A stretch of 64,000 nucleotides of DNA from the NCBI GenBank assembly GCA_963772335.1, contig CAVYXF010000010.1, positions 62,001-126,000 of the forward strand. Direction: 5' to 3'. The notes below the pieces were generated by a model. The model saw nothing but the letters and a program-made list of their open reading frames with translations, had not been told where the DNA came from and made no database searches. The DNA is from CAVYXF01 sp963772335 (lineage in GTDB: Bacteria; Pseudomonadota; Alphaproteobacteria; Rhizobiales; Rhodomicrobiaceae). The translations under genes were made by a program, and so were the position numbers. This document shows positions 16,784 through 27,307 of the stretch, in pieces; the stretch's first letter is position 1, and each line of letters starts with the position of its first letter.

Positions 16784-17818
16784 CTATCGCATTCGCAAGC
16801 GCATCAGCTCGGCCCCTGCCCCGAGCGCAGCGAGCTTCGCCGAAGCAATGTGCCTGGACAAGGGCGCCATGCCGCAATTGGTGCAGGCCTGGATGCGCGC
16901 AGCATCGGCATGTTTGGTCGCTTCGCTGAGCACGGCGGCGACAGCTTCCGGCGTTTCAATTTCAGTGGTCGCCACATTGATCGCGCCGACGAGGATGGTC
17001 TTGCTGCCGAGCAGCCGGATGAGCGAGATCGGCACTTTCGCGCCTTGGCATTCGAGTGAGACCTGATCGATGCGGCTGGCATTGATCGCGGGAAAAATCT
17101 CTTCATATTGCCGCCATTCGGAGCCGAGCGTCGCCTTCCAGTCGAGATTGGCCTGAATGCCGTAGCCATAGCAGATGTGGACGGCGGTCTTGCATTTGAG
17201 CCCTTCCGCGGCGGCTTCGAGCGCGGTGATACCCCATTCCTTGACGTCGTCCATGAACACGTTGAACGCCGGCTCGTCGAACTGGATAACATCGACACCG
17301 AGCGCCTCGATCTCGCGCGCCTCCTGATTGAGGAGCTTGGCGAATGCCATGGCCATATCGGCGCGGCGGCCGTAATGTGCGTCCGCGATGGTGTCGCAGA
17401 TGGTCATCGGGCCGGGAAGCGTGAATTTCAGCTGGTGCTTGGTGTGGGCGCGGGTGAAGCGCACATCCTCGACATGGACGGGGCCGCGCCGTGAAACCGG
17501 CCCGGTGACGGTCGGCACCTCGGCTTCATAACGGTTGTCGCGGATGCCCATCTTGGTCTTCTTCTGCCAGTCGATGCCGTCGATCTGCTCGAGGAAGCCA
17601 TGCACGAAATGGACGCGGAACTGTTCGCCATCGGAGACGATGTCGATGCCGGCGTCCTCCTGCTCCTTGAGCCAGACGAGCGCCGCATCTTGCTTGGCTT
17701 CGACGAGCTCGGCGCCGCTTGCGCGCCACGGCGCCCAGAGTTTTTCAGGTTCGGCGAGCCAGCGGGGCTTCGGAAGGCTGCCGGCAATGGTGGTCGGAAA
17801 CAGGTGATCGGCTGGCAT
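16784..17818 (-). CDS. Cobalamin-independent methionine synthase (MetE) C-terminal-like protein
   Basis: A 344-residue TIM-barrel protein matching only the catalytic C-terminal half of MetE. It begins FPTTIAGSLPKPRWL and carries DGEQFRVHF, LPGPMTICDT, VIQFDEPAF and HICYGYG. In MetE the zinc site uses His, Cys, Glu and Cys. The Cys near HICYGYG and the ACTNCGMAPL segment are plausible equivalents. Such short homologues methylate homocysteine from non-folate donors or act on other thiols. The in vivo donor is unknown. GGGAGG precedes the ATG. It is probably monocistronic between the kinase gene and glmM. Confidence 0.88.
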   Translation of the reverse strand: MPADHLFPTTIAGSLPKPRWLAEPEKLWAPWRASGAELVEAKQDAALVWLKEQEDAGIDIVSDGEQFRVHFVHGFLEQIDGIDWQKKTKMGIRDNRYEAEVPTVTGPVSRRGPVHVEDVRFTRAHTKHQLKFTLPGPMTICDTIADAHYGRRADMAMAFAKLLNQEAREIEALGVDVIQFDEPAFNVFMDDVKEWGITALEAAAEGLKCKTAVHICYGYGIQANLDWKATLGSEWRQYEEIFPAINASRIDQVSLECQGAKVPISLIRLLGSKTILVGAINVATTEIETPEAVAAVLSEATKHADAARIQACTNCGMAPLSRHIASAKLAALGAGAELMRLRMR

Positions 17819-17965
17819 GGGCAGTTCCTCCCTGGTGGCCTGCCTGTTTCGCGGACGGGCGGCAGGTGCTTAGCGGGACACTACTTGCTCAGCCGCTTTG
17901 CGACAACAAATCGCGAAGCGCCCAGCGCCTCGGCCGGTTAGACTGATGGACCGCTTTCCGTCCCG

Positions 17966-19315
17966 TCAATGCACCGCGGCGCTCTCGATCGCCTCTATGA
18001 TATCGCCGACCACCGCATTCACCAGCATCTCGTCGTCGCCTTCGGCCATCACCCGGATCACCGGCTCGGTGCCGGAGGGGCGGATCAGGAGGCGCCCGGT
18101 ATTGCCGAGGCGCAGCCGGTTCTTCTCGATGCGGTCCTGCACGGACGGGTTCTCCAGAGGTTTGGAGCCATTGGTCCGCACGCTCTTGAGCACTTGCGGG
18201 ACGGGCTCGAAGCGCTTGCACACCTCGCTCACCGGCTTGCCGGAAGCGATCACCACGCTGAGGATCTGCAGCGCGGTGACGAGGCCGTCGCCGGTCGTGG
18301 TGTAGTCCGACATGACGATATGGCCGGACTGCTCGCCGCCGAGATTGTAGCCTTCGGCGCGCATTCGTTCGACCACATAGCGGTCACCGACCGGCGTGCG
18401 CAGGAGAGTTAGGTCCATGCCGGCGAGATAGCGCTCAAGGCCGAGATTGGACATGACCGTCGCCACAACGCCCCCGCCAGAAAGCCGCCCGCCCCTCGCC
18501 CAGTTCTCCGCAACCACCGCAAGCAGCTGGTCGCCGTCAATCAGCGTGCCATGCTCGTCCGCAATCAGCACCCGGTCGGCATCGCCGTCGAGTGCGATGC
18601 CAATGTCGGCGCCGACCTGGCGCACCTTGCGGCACAAGGCATCCGGGGCAGTTGAGCCGCAGTCGCGGTTGATGTTGAAGCCGTTCGGCTCAATGCCGAG
18701 CGCCGTCACATCCGCGCCGAGCTCCCAAAGCGATTGCGGGGCGACGCGATAGGCCGCGCCGTGAGCGCAGTCAACCACGACTTTCAGCCCGTCGAGGCGG
18801 ATATTGCGGTCGAGGGTTCGTTTTGCATATTCGATATAGCGGTCATAGACACCGTCGAGCCGCTTGGCCCGGCCCATCTTGTCGGGGGCCGCGAGGTTGG
18901 CGTTGATTTCGCCATCGACCAGCGCCTCGATCCGCCGCTCGTCTTCATCGGAGAGCTTATAGCCGTCAGGGCCGAAGATCTTGACGCCGTTGTCCTGATA
19001 GGGATTGTGCGAAGCCGAGATCATCACCCCGAGATCGGCGCGCAGCGACCGGGTAAGCATGGCAACTGCCGGCGTCGGGGTCGGCCCGAGCTGGAACACA
19101 TCCATACCGACGGAGGTGAAGCCGGCGACCAGGGCGGCTTCGACCACGTAGCCGGACAGCCGCGTGTCCTTGCCGATCACCACGCGGTGGCGGTGCGGTC
19201 CGTTGGTAAAAATATGGCCGGCGGCCATGCCAACTCTCAGCGCGATATCCGCGGTCATTGGCGAGGTATTGGCCTGGCCTCTGATGCCGTCCGTGCCGAA
19301 CAGTTTTCGCGACAT
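17966..19315 (-). CDS. glmM: Phosphoglucosamine mutase
   Basis: A 449-residue cytosolic enzyme that interconverts glucosamine-6-phosphate and glucosamine-1-phosphate on the way to UDP-GlcNAc, peptidoglycan and lipid A. It begins MSRKLFGTDGIRG. The catalytic phosphoserine loop is MISASHNPYQDNG and the metal site is DGDADR. The sugar-binding GGEQSGHI and the phosphate-binding RPSGTEPVIRV near the C-terminus are all present. The length is standard. folP lies upstream on the same strand, the usual bacterial neighbourhood, with a 251-bp gap. Confidence 0.97.
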   Translation of the reverse strand: MSRKLFGTDGIRGQANTSPMTADIALRVGMAAGHIFTNGPHRHRVVIGKDTRLSGYVVEAALVAGFTSVGMDVFQLGPTPTPAVAMLTRSLRADLGVMISASHNPYQDNGVKIFGPDGYKLSDEDERRIEALVDGEINANLAAPDKMGRAKRLDGVYDRYIEYAKRTLDRNIRLDGLKVVVDCAHGAAYRVAPQSLWELGADVTALGIEPNGFNINRDCGSTAPDALCRKVRQVGADIGIALDGDADRVLIADEHGTLIDGDQLLAVVAENWARGGRLSGGGVVATVMSNLGLERYLAGMDLTLLRTPVGDRYVVERMRAEGYNLGGEQSGHIVMSDYTTTGDGLVTALQILSVVIASGKPVSEVCKRFEPVPQVLKSVRTNGSKPLENPSVQDRIEKNRLRLGNTGRLLIRPSGTEPVIRVMAEGDDEMLVNAVVGDIIEAIESAAVH

Positions 19316-19566
19316 GGGGGCTTATCCCTCCCTTCAGGGCTCGCCTTGCCGCGAGAAAGCGGCAGGCAGCAAATTCGGCCGGTCGAGGCGCCGAGCAGCA
19401 AAGCAAACCGGCATCATACGCTCCTTGCTGCCGGGGTGCGCGGCAAACATCGTCTGAGCGTATACGGCAAACTCCGCATCAGAACGCGACCGCCGTTTAT
19501 AGTGCCTGCACCGTGTGCTGCGCGGTAAAAATTTCTTTCATGATTTATCAGGGGACAGGCTGGGGA

Positions 19567-20631
19567 TTAACCGCCCTGGCCGATGGTGGAGGCCCGCCAG
19601 ACATCGAGTGCCTGACGCGTCTCGTCCACGTCATGGACGCGCAGGATCTGCACGGCCTGCGCTGCGCCGACCAGCGCAACGGCAAGGCTGCCAGGCATGC
19701 GCTGTTTCGGATCGCGCTTGCCGGTCAGCGAGCCAATGATCCGCTTGCGCGAGGCGCCGAGCAGCACAGGAACGCCGAGGCCGTGAAACATACTGAGGCC
19801 GGCGAGCAGCGTCAGATTGTGGTCCAGCGTCTTGCCGAAGCCGATGCCGGGATCAGCGATGAGGTTCGCGCGGGCGATGCCGGCCTGAACCGCCGCCTCG
19901 ATCCTGGCATCCAGATAGTCGTAGACCTCGAGCAGGACGTCGGCATAGACCGGATTGTCCTGCATGGTGCGCGGATCGCCCTTGCTGTGCATCAGCACGA
20001 TGGGGCGGGCAAGACGCGCGGCCATGCGCAGCCCCTCCGGGTCATGAGTGAGCGCCGAAACATCGTTGATGATGCCGGCACCGGCCGCGATCGCCGCCTC
20101 CATAACCGGCGCCTTGCGGGTGTCGATGGAAATGGCCGCGCTGAGGTCTTTCAGGCGCTCCAAAACGGGAAGAATGCGCTGCTTCTCAGCCTCGAGCGAT
20201 ACTTCCAGGGAACCGGGACGGGTGGACTCGCCGCCAATATCGACGATTTCCGCCCCTTCCTCGGTAAGCCGGCGCGCGTGTGAGGCAGCGGCGTCGGCGC
20301 TCAGAAAATCGCCCCCATCGGAGAAGCTGTCAGGCGTGACGTTGACGATGCCCATCAAGCGGGTGCGGTCGAGACTGATCCCGCAAACGGGCGCGCGCGC
20401 CCCAGTGATGCGGTCCAGTAGCGCCTCAATGGCCGGCTCAGTGCTGGCGGCGAGATCGGCGGCAGGGCGCAGCGAGCGCTGTGCTGCGCCGGGGGCGCCC
20501 TCGATCAGCTCGGCCAAGGGAAACGCGGCCCTGCTGCCGGCGAGAGGAAGCCCAGCGCCCGCCTCGACAGCCCGCCGCGCCAGATCACCCCAGAGGATAC
20601 CGGCGGGCCGGAGATAAATTTTGCCGCTCAT
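19567..20631 (-). CDS. folP: Dihydropteroate synthase
   Basis: A 354-residue enzyme that condenses 6-hydroxymethyl-7,8-dihydropterin pyrophosphate with p-aminobenzoate in folate synthesis. The TIM-barrel core starts near residue 90 with LMGIVNVTPDSFSDGG. It continues with the pterin/PABA loop DIGGESTRPGS, SIDTRKAPV and the C-terminal GASRKR. The N-terminal extension of about 85 residues is common in alphaproteobacterial FolP. The ATG at 20631 is chosen because GAAGG lies upstream, and an extension to 20769 looks non-coding. It sits upstream of glmM on the same strand. Confidence 0.95.
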   Translation of the reverse strand: MSGKIYLRPAGILWGDLARRAVEAGAGLPLAGSRAAFPLAELIEGAPGAAQRSLRPAADLAASTEPAIEALLDRITGARAPVCGISLDRTRLMGIVNVTPDSFSDGGDFLSADAAASHARRLTEEGAEIVDIGGESTRPGSLEVSLEAEKQRILPVLERLKDLSAAISIDTRKAPVMEAAIAAGAGIINDVSALTHDPEGLRMAARLARPIVLMHSKGDPRTMQDNPVYADVLLEVYDYLDARIEAAVQAGIARANLIADPGIGFGKTLDHNLTLLAGLSMFHGLGVPVLLGASRKRIIGSLTGKRDPKQRMPGSLAVALVGAAQAVQILRVHDVDETRQALDVWRASTIGQGG

Positions 20632-20798
20632 GGCGCATGACCTTCTATGCCGCAGCGATGCGATGCTTGCGGCAGCACTGCCCGCGTGATCGATCGCGCC
20701 TCGATCTAAGCAGGTTTGCGCCGCCTCGCCAAGAATGGGGCGCCGGCTGGGGCCGGCTCTGCACTTCACGGACCGGCATGATCTGGCGCGGTGTTCGT

Positions 20799-22409
20799 TT
20801 AACGCGCATCCTCCAGGATCATGGCTGCGCCCTTTTCCGCAATCATGATCGTCGGCGAATTGGTATTGCCCGATGTGATCGTCGGCATAACCGACGCGTC
20901 GACGACCCTCAACCCACCAATGCCCCTCACCCGTAGCGCCGAGTCGAGGACGGCCATCGGATCGCTGTCGATGCCCATTTTAGCGGTGCCCACCGGGTGA
21001 AAGATCGTCGTGCCGACATCTCCGGCGGCTTTAATCAGTTGCTCGTCGGATGTGAGATCCGGGCCCGGCCGGTATTCTTCAGGCGAGTATGGGGTCATAG
21101 CGGGCTGCTGCATAATGCGCCGCACGATGCGGATCGAATCGGCCGCGACCTGGCGATCCTCCAGCGTCGCCAGATAGTTGGGAGCGATGACCGGAGGCGC
21201 TTCGGCACTGGGCGAGCGTGCATGGATCGAGCCGCGGCTCGTCGGGCGAAGATTGCACACACTCGCCGTGATCGCCGCAAACGGATGCAGGCTGTCGCCG
21301 AACTTGTCGAGCGAGAGCGGTTGGATATGCATCTGGAGATTGGGCGTGGCGTAATTCGACGACGAGCGGGTGAAGGCGCCGAGCTGCGAGGGAGCCATGG
21401 TCATCGCCCCGCGTCTGAGAAAGGCGTATTCGGCAGCCATCATGCCGCGGCGCACCAGTGAGCGATATTGCATGTTCAGCGTCGGGACGGCGGAGACCTT
21501 GAAGATCGGGCGAAGCTGCAAATGGTCCTGGAGGTTCTCACCGACGCCGGGAAGATGGCATACGACATCAGTGCCGAGTTCTCTCAACCGTTCGCCATCG
21601 CCAATGCCCGACCGCTCGAGGAGGGCGGGCGTCGCGACAGCGCCTGTGGAGATGATGACCTCGGCCCTTGCGCGGAGCAGACGTTGGCCGCCTTCATGCC
21701 GTAGGACGAGGCCCGTCGCGCGGCCATCCTCCATGACCACCCGCTCGGCAATCGCATGTGTGAACACCGCCAGGTTCGGCCGCTTCAGCGCCGGCGCGAG
21801 AAAACCGCGTGCTGCGCTCCAGCGGCGGCCGAGCTTTTGGTTGACATCGAAATAGCCGCAGCCTTCGTTGTCTCCGGTGTTGAAGTCGCCTGAGCGCGGT
21901 ATGCCCGCCTGCTCGGCGGCGTTGATGAAGGCGTCGAGCACTTGCCAGCGAACGCGTGGCCGCTCCACACGCCATTCGCCGCCCCTGCCGTGCACCGCGC
22001 CCGCGCCGCGCCAATTGTCCTCATGTTTCTTGAAGAGGGGCAGTACATCCTCCCAGCCCCAGCCGACGAGCCCTTGCTGGCGCCAGTTGTCGTAGTCGGC
22101 GGCCTGACCGCGCATATAGATCATGGCGTTGATCGCCGAGCAGCCGCCGAGCACCTTCCCTCGGGGATAGGCGAGATCGCGGCCGTTCAGCCCGGCCACC
22201 GGCTCGGTGCGAAACAGCCAGTCCGACCGCGGATTGCCAATCGCGAAAAGATAGCCCACAGGGATATGGAACCAAATCCAGTTGTCAGGGCCGCCGCCCT
22301 CGACCAGGGCCACGCGATATCGCTCGCTGGCGGACAGCCTGTTCGCCACCACACAGCCGGCCGACCCACCGCCCACCACGATGAAATCAAACTGGTCCTC
22401 GCTCTCCAT
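20799..22409 (-). CDS. GMC-family FAD oxidoreductase (choline/alcohol dehydrogenase-like)
   Basis: A 536-residue flavoprotein of the glucose-methanol-choline family. It has the FAD-binding motif FDFIVVGGGSAGCVVANRL, GMC signature 1 (YPRGKVLGGCSAINAMIYMRG), GMC signature 2 (GAVATPALLERSGIG) and the C-terminal FHPVGTAKMG with the catalytic His, then SGNTNSPTIMIAEKGA. It resembles BetA-type alcohol dehydrogenases, and the substrate is unknown. GGAGG lies six bases before the ATG at 22409, which decides the start. It is the next gene after the ABC operon on the same strand, but a 268-bp gap argues for its own promoter. Confidence 0.92.
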   Translation of the reverse strand: MESEDQFDFIVVGGGSAGCVVANRLSASERYRVALVEGGGPDNWIWFHIPVGYLFAIGNPRSDWLFRTEPVAGLNGRDLAYPRGKVLGGCSAINAMIYMRGQAADYDNWRQQGLVGWGWEDVLPLFKKHEDNWRGAGAVHGRGGEWRVERPRVRWQVLDAFINAAEQAGIPRSGDFNTGDNEGCGYFDVNQKLGRRWSAARGFLAPALKRPNLAVFTHAIAERVVMEDGRATGLVLRHEGGQRLLRARAEVIISTGAVATPALLERSGIGDGERLRELGTDVVCHLPGVGENLQDHLQLRPIFKVSAVPTLNMQYRSLVRRGMMAAEYAFLRRGAMTMAPSQLGAFTRSSSNYATPNLQMHIQPLSLDKFGDSLHPFAAITASVCNLRPTSRGSIHARSPSAEAPPVIAPNYLATLEDRQVAADSIRIVRRIMQQPAMTPYSPEEYRPGPDLTSDEQLIKAAGDVGTTIFHPVGTAKMGIDSDPMAVLDSALRVRGIGGLRVVDASVMPTITSGNTNSPTIMIAEKGAAMILEDAR

Positions 22410-22677
22410 CCCCATCCTCCAATGCGGCTCCCTGCATTTATGGGAGTCGGTCAGCATCGCTGCTGCCGCTCGGGTCAGCGCCGGATCGCCCGCGCCGAGT
22501 CACCGTTTATCCGCCGCGACGGCGCGAGGGTAAAGCGACTTACCCATTTCCAGCATAGCCCGATCGAAGACACCTTCGCGCGCCGCAGAATTCAGCTGCC
22601 TCGCGCGGGCGGAAGCCTAAGGCCACGAAACAGCCCCTCGCGACCGCTTAGACGGTGAGGCCCTCCGGACAATCTCG

Positions 22678-23383
<706 letters not shown>

Positions 23384-23403
<20 letters not shown>

Positions 23404-25186
23404 TCACCACCTCCCTGTGCGCGCGGATTTCCGCGCAGGTGCCGGCGGCCAGCACCCGGCCGAGATTGAGCACAGTCACCTCATGGCAGATGTCGAAGAT
23501 CAGGTCGGTATGGTGCTCGACCAGCAGCACGCCAATGCCACGCTGGCTGATTGTGGTGACGAGCGCCGCGAGGCGTGCGATCTCCTCCCCCGAAAGGCCG
23601 GCCGCGGGCTCGTCGAGCAGCAGAAAGGCCGGCCCTGACATCAGCGCCCTGGCGATTTCGAGGAAGCGCAGCTCGCTGTGCTGGAGTCGGTCGCTGCGGA
23701 CATTGGCGAGGCCAGCCAGGCCGACCGCGTTCAAGGCGGCGAGGCCCCGCTCGCACGCTTCCGCCTCGTCCTGGCGGCTGGAGGGCAAAGAGAGCAGCGC
23801 GGCGGCGAAGGTAGACCTGGCGGCGATGGTTGCGCCCAGCATGACATTGTCGAGGACCGACGCCTCGCCGACGATGCGCGGCGTCTGAAAAGTGCGGGCA
23901 ATGCCGCGCCGGCACCGGCCTGCCGACGCGCCGGGCTCGAGCACCTCGCCCGCGAGGGTTATGGTCCCCGCGTCCTGCGGGTAGTAGCCGGAGATGATAT
24001 TGAGGATTGTGGTCTTGCCGCTACCGTTCGGCCCAATCAGCCCGTGGATCTGCCCGGAGCCGAGCGTCAGGCCGGCGCCGTCCACTGCCCGCACGCTGCC
24101 AAAACTGAGGGCGAGCTCCTTCAGCTCAAGTTCTGCCGGCTCGTCGCGCATGGGAAGGAGCGAGCGCAGCAGCTCGGGACGCGGCTCGATGGTACGGTTA
24201 GAGAGAAGAGGCTTGCGGTTCTCCATATCGAGCAGGGCCGCAATGCCACCGGGTGCGGCAAGCACCACCGCAAGCAAGAGCGCCGCATAGAGGAAGGTCG
24301 ACCAAGCTGCGAGCGGCGCTGCGAATTCCGGCAGCAAAGTGAGGACAATGGTGCCGATCAGGGGCCCCAGGATCGAGCCGCGCCCGCCGATCAGGATGGA
24401 GATGAAGAACAGCACCGACAGCTCAAAGGTGAACGCCTCGGGCGTGATATAGGTCTGGAGTGAGGCGAACAGGCCGCCGGCCAGCGCTGCGGTTGCGCCG
24501 CTTAGGATGAAGATCAGCACCAGCAGCCGCGACTTGACGATGCCGACCGCTTCGGCGGCGACATCGGCGTCGCGGATAGCGACGAGGGCGCGTCCATAGC
24601 GGCTATTGGCGACGTTCGAGGTCAGCCAGGTGCACAGCGCGGCGATGGCCAGGCAAAAGCCATAGAGACCCGCTGCAGTATCGAAGGGAGCGGGCAGGAC
24701 CGGCCCGGAAATACCGATACCGCCGCCGGTCACGTCCTGCCAGGCGAGCGCGACCTGGGTGACGATGGTGGCGAAGCCGAGGGTGGTCATGGCGAAGTAG
24801 AAGGTCCGCAGGCGCAGCGCGGGAAGCCCGACGATCACGCCAGCGACGGCTCCAACCACGGCAGCGACCGCCAGCGCCGCATAAGGGTGAATCGGTGGCG
24901 TTGCATTGCCGGCGACCAGCACGCTGGCTGTATAGGCGCCCAGCGTCAGCACCGAAACGTAGCCGATGGCGAGCTGGCCGGCGAAGCCGACGACCAGATT
25001 GAGGCCGCAGACCAGGATCCAGTAGATCGCGGCGCGGGTGGCGATCAGCACCCAATAGTCATTGCCGACGAACGGAACAGTGAGGGCGGCGAGAAAAATC
25101 GCGATGATTGGCAGCGCCGCGACCTGCCGGATGCTTCTACGCGCAGACGCGGCCTCGGCTCCGGCGATAGTGGGCGAGCTTTCCAT
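23384..25186 (-). CDS. Fused ABC permease-ATPase (LivM-LivG fusion)
   Basis: A 600-residue natural fusion. Residues about 20-325 are a LivM-type permease with roughly nine to ten hydrophobic segments. Residues about 345-600 are a LivG-type ATPase (Walker A GPNGSGKTTIL, Walker B FLLLDEPAAGLSG, His switch LLVEHH). At the place of the LSxGQxQ signature the sequence reads LQHSELRFLEIARAL, so the signature is degenerate. The start is ATG 25186, with TTG 25189 just before it, two to three bases after the LivH stop. It lies in the operon with LivH, LivF, a periplasmic binding protein and two enolase-superfamily enzymes. Confidence 0.9.
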
Positions 25187-25189
25187 CAA

Positions 25190-26047
25190 TCACACCCTTC
25201 GCGCGACGGGCGCGCCGAACAGGCCCTGCGGAGCGAGCAGGAGAACAAGGATGAACAGCGCGAACACCGCAACCGAGGCGAAGATACCGCCGACCAGGAA
25301 GTTCGCAGCCTGCTGAAACAGGCCTAGAGCAAAACCACCCACAATGGCGCCGCGATTGTTGCCCAGACCCCCGAGCGCCACCGGCACAAAGCCATAAAAA
25401 TTCAGGAGCGGACCGTTCGCGACGAAAGCCAGCAGCAGGAGGCCGCCCGAAAAGCCGGCAAGCGCGCCGATCATGCCGGCCAGCGCATAGCTGGCAATGC
25501 GCAGATTCCGCTCCGGCAGACCGAGCGCGCGGGCGGCGAAATTGTCCTCGGCGATGGCGCGGAAGGCATGGCCGACCAGCGTGCGCCGGTAGAGCACCTC
25601 CAGCCCAATGATGACCAGGATGCAGGTGGCGACGGGCAGCCAGAACTTCTCGTCGATTCCGGCGATGGAGAAGCCGAATATGGCGGGGAAGGGCTGCGGC
25701 TCGGTGCTCCATTTCACCGCGACGGTGTGCTGGATCATGGTGGCGAGCGCGAGCGTCGAGAGCACGTAAAGATGCTGGTCGAGGCTCTTGAGCACCGGGC
25801 GCACGGCGACGAACTCGGTAACGACACCGATCAGCGCCGCGCAGGCGAGCGTTGCGGCTAGGGCCAGAGGCACCGGCAGGCCGAGCCGCAGCGCGAACAG
25901 TGAGCCGAGCACGCCGCCGACCATGCCGAGCTGGCCGGCGGTGAAGCTCATCACCCGCGAGGTCATGAACATAGTGTTGTAGGTCACGCCGATGAGTGCG
26001 TAGATCGCGCCCACCGCCAGACCCGCCAGGAGAATCGACGCCAGCAT
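25190..26047 (-). CDS. Branched-chain-type ABC permease (LivH-like)
   Basis: A 285-residue inner-membrane permease with about eight hydrophobic helices. It begins LASILLAGLAVGAIYALIG and carries the LivH-like EAA-type segment ALGGLGNNRGAIVGGF. It dimerises with the LivM half of the downstream fusion protein to form the channel. The gene follows the binding-protein gene by 22 bp and abuts the fusion gene by 3 bp. The family normally moves branched-chain amino acids, but also amides, urea and aromatic acids, so the substrate is not fixed. Confidence 0.92.
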   Translation of the reverse strand: MLASILLAGLAVGAIYALIGVTYNTMFMTSRVMSFTAGQLGMVGGVLGSLFALRLGLPVPLALAATLACAALIGVVTEFVAVRPVLKSLDQHLYVLSTLALATMIQHTVAVKWSTEPQPFPAIFGFSIAGIDEKFWLPVATCILVIIGLEVLYRRTLVGHAFRAIAEDNFAARALGLPERNLRIASYALAGMIGALAGFSGGLLLLAFVANGPLLNFYGFVPVALGGLGNNRGAIVGGFALGLFQQAANFLVGGIFASVAVFALFILVLLLAPQGLFGAPVARRV

Positions 26048-26069
26048 GAGCCCTCGGGGTCCGGTTACC

Positions 26070-27254
26070 TCAGCCCTGGTAGCCGGGCGCGAGCTTGAAG
26101 GTCCCGTTCTTGGCGGTGCTTGCGTCGGACATCACGACATCCTTGGTCGGATAGCCGTTGTGCTCCTTTTCCGTCCAGGTGTATTCGCCGAAATAGCCGG
26201 GATAGTTCTTCACCCCGTTCAGATATTTGATGATATCGGCGCTCTCGCTCGATCCGGTTTCCTCGACCGCCTTAGCGAAGATGTTGATGGCATCAACGCC
26301 GCCGGCCACCCACCAGAGCAGGGTGTCTGATAGATCGACCTTGCCTTTCAACCTGCCAACCAGCTCTTCGCTGCGGGCGGGAAGCTTGCCGGTGTCGTCG
26401 TAGGAGCAGCTCCGGTAGCCGACGGCATAGACCTTCTGCCAGTTCTCCGGCTTCTCCAGCAGCTTGGCGATGTCACCCGAAGACATCGAGGGATGACCAA
26501 CGAAGGGCACATCCCAGCCCATCCGCGCACGTGTGTTGAACAGGCGCGCATCCATGCCGGTCGAAGTGCTCCAAACGACGATCGCCTGGGCGCCTGCACT
26601 CTGGGCGCGCAGCATGTCCGGCGTCATGTCGGGCTGGGTGGCGTCGATATTGGCGATATAGACCACCTCGGCGCCATCCTTCTTCAGCCCCTCGGCGGAG
26701 GCCTTGGCCGCAGCGACGCCATAGCCGGTGGCATCGCCGATAACGGCGATCTTGGTGGCCTTGAGGATCTTCAGTGTGTAGCCCCGCACCGCATCGTCCC
26801 ACTGGGTATTCGACGGGGCGAGGCGGAAAGCGTTGGGGAATTTCACCGGGTCGATCAGCGGGTCGACGACGCACGGATGGATGTTCGGCATCTTCGCCCG
26901 TGCCATGATTGGCGTCACGGCCAGCAACTCGCCGGAATTGGTCGGTCCCCACACCGCGTGGACCTTGGCGGAGCTGATCAGCTCCTGGGTGCCGTTCACG
27001 GCCTTGGTCGGATCGCTCTGGGTATCGCGGGTCACGATCTCAATCTTGCGGCCCTTGACGCCGCCAGCGGCATTGATGGCCTCAGTCGCGAACAGCACGC
27101 CCCGATTAAAGCCAATCGCCGGGGCGGCGGTCGGGCCTGTAAGGGCGGCCAGCCAGCCGATCCGCAAAGGCCCGGTTTGGGCGATGGCAGGGGTGGCAAG
27201 GGTCGCGGCCGTTGCCGCAGCGCCGATGGTGAATTCCCGGCGATTGAGTTTCAT
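26070..27254 (-). CDS. Periplasmic substrate-binding protein (Peripla_BP_6, LivK-like)
   Basis: A 394-residue type-1 binding protein. The N-terminus MKLNRREFTIGAAATAATLATPAIA carries a twin-arginine-like RREF motif and an Ala-X-Ala cleavage site near residue 25, so export may be by Tat. Two Rossmann-like lobes follow, with LRIGWLAALTGPTA, VWGPTNSGE and IAVIGDATGYG. AGGAGGAGG sits before the ATG at 27254 and fixes the start. It lies between the enolase genes and the permeases. Binding specificity is unknown and is presumably a substrate of the neighbouring enolase-superfamily enzymes. Confidence 0.92.
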   Translation of the reverse strand: MKLNRREFTIGAAATAATLATPAIAQTGPLRIGWLAALTGPTAAPAIGFNRGVLFATEAINAAGGVKGRKIEIVTRDTQSDPTKAVNGTQELISSAKVHAVWGPTNSGELLAVTPIMARAKMPNIHPCVVDPLIDPVKFPNAFRLAPSNTQWDDAVRGYTLKILKATKIAVIGDATGYGVAAAKASAEGLKKDGAEVVYIANIDATQPDMTPDMLRAQSAGAQAIVVWSTSTGMDARLFNTRARMGWDVPFVGHPSMSSGDIAKLLEKPENWQKVYAVGYRSCSYDDTGKLPARSEELVGRLKGKVDLSDTLLWWVAGGVDAINIFAKAVEETGSSESADIIKYLNGVKNYPGYFGEYTWTEKEHNGYPTKDVVMSDASTAKNGTFKLAPGYQG

Positions 27255-27307
27255 TTGGGGACTCCTCCTCCTGTTTTCGGACTTTTGTTTTTTGCCGTCA
27301 GGTCTGC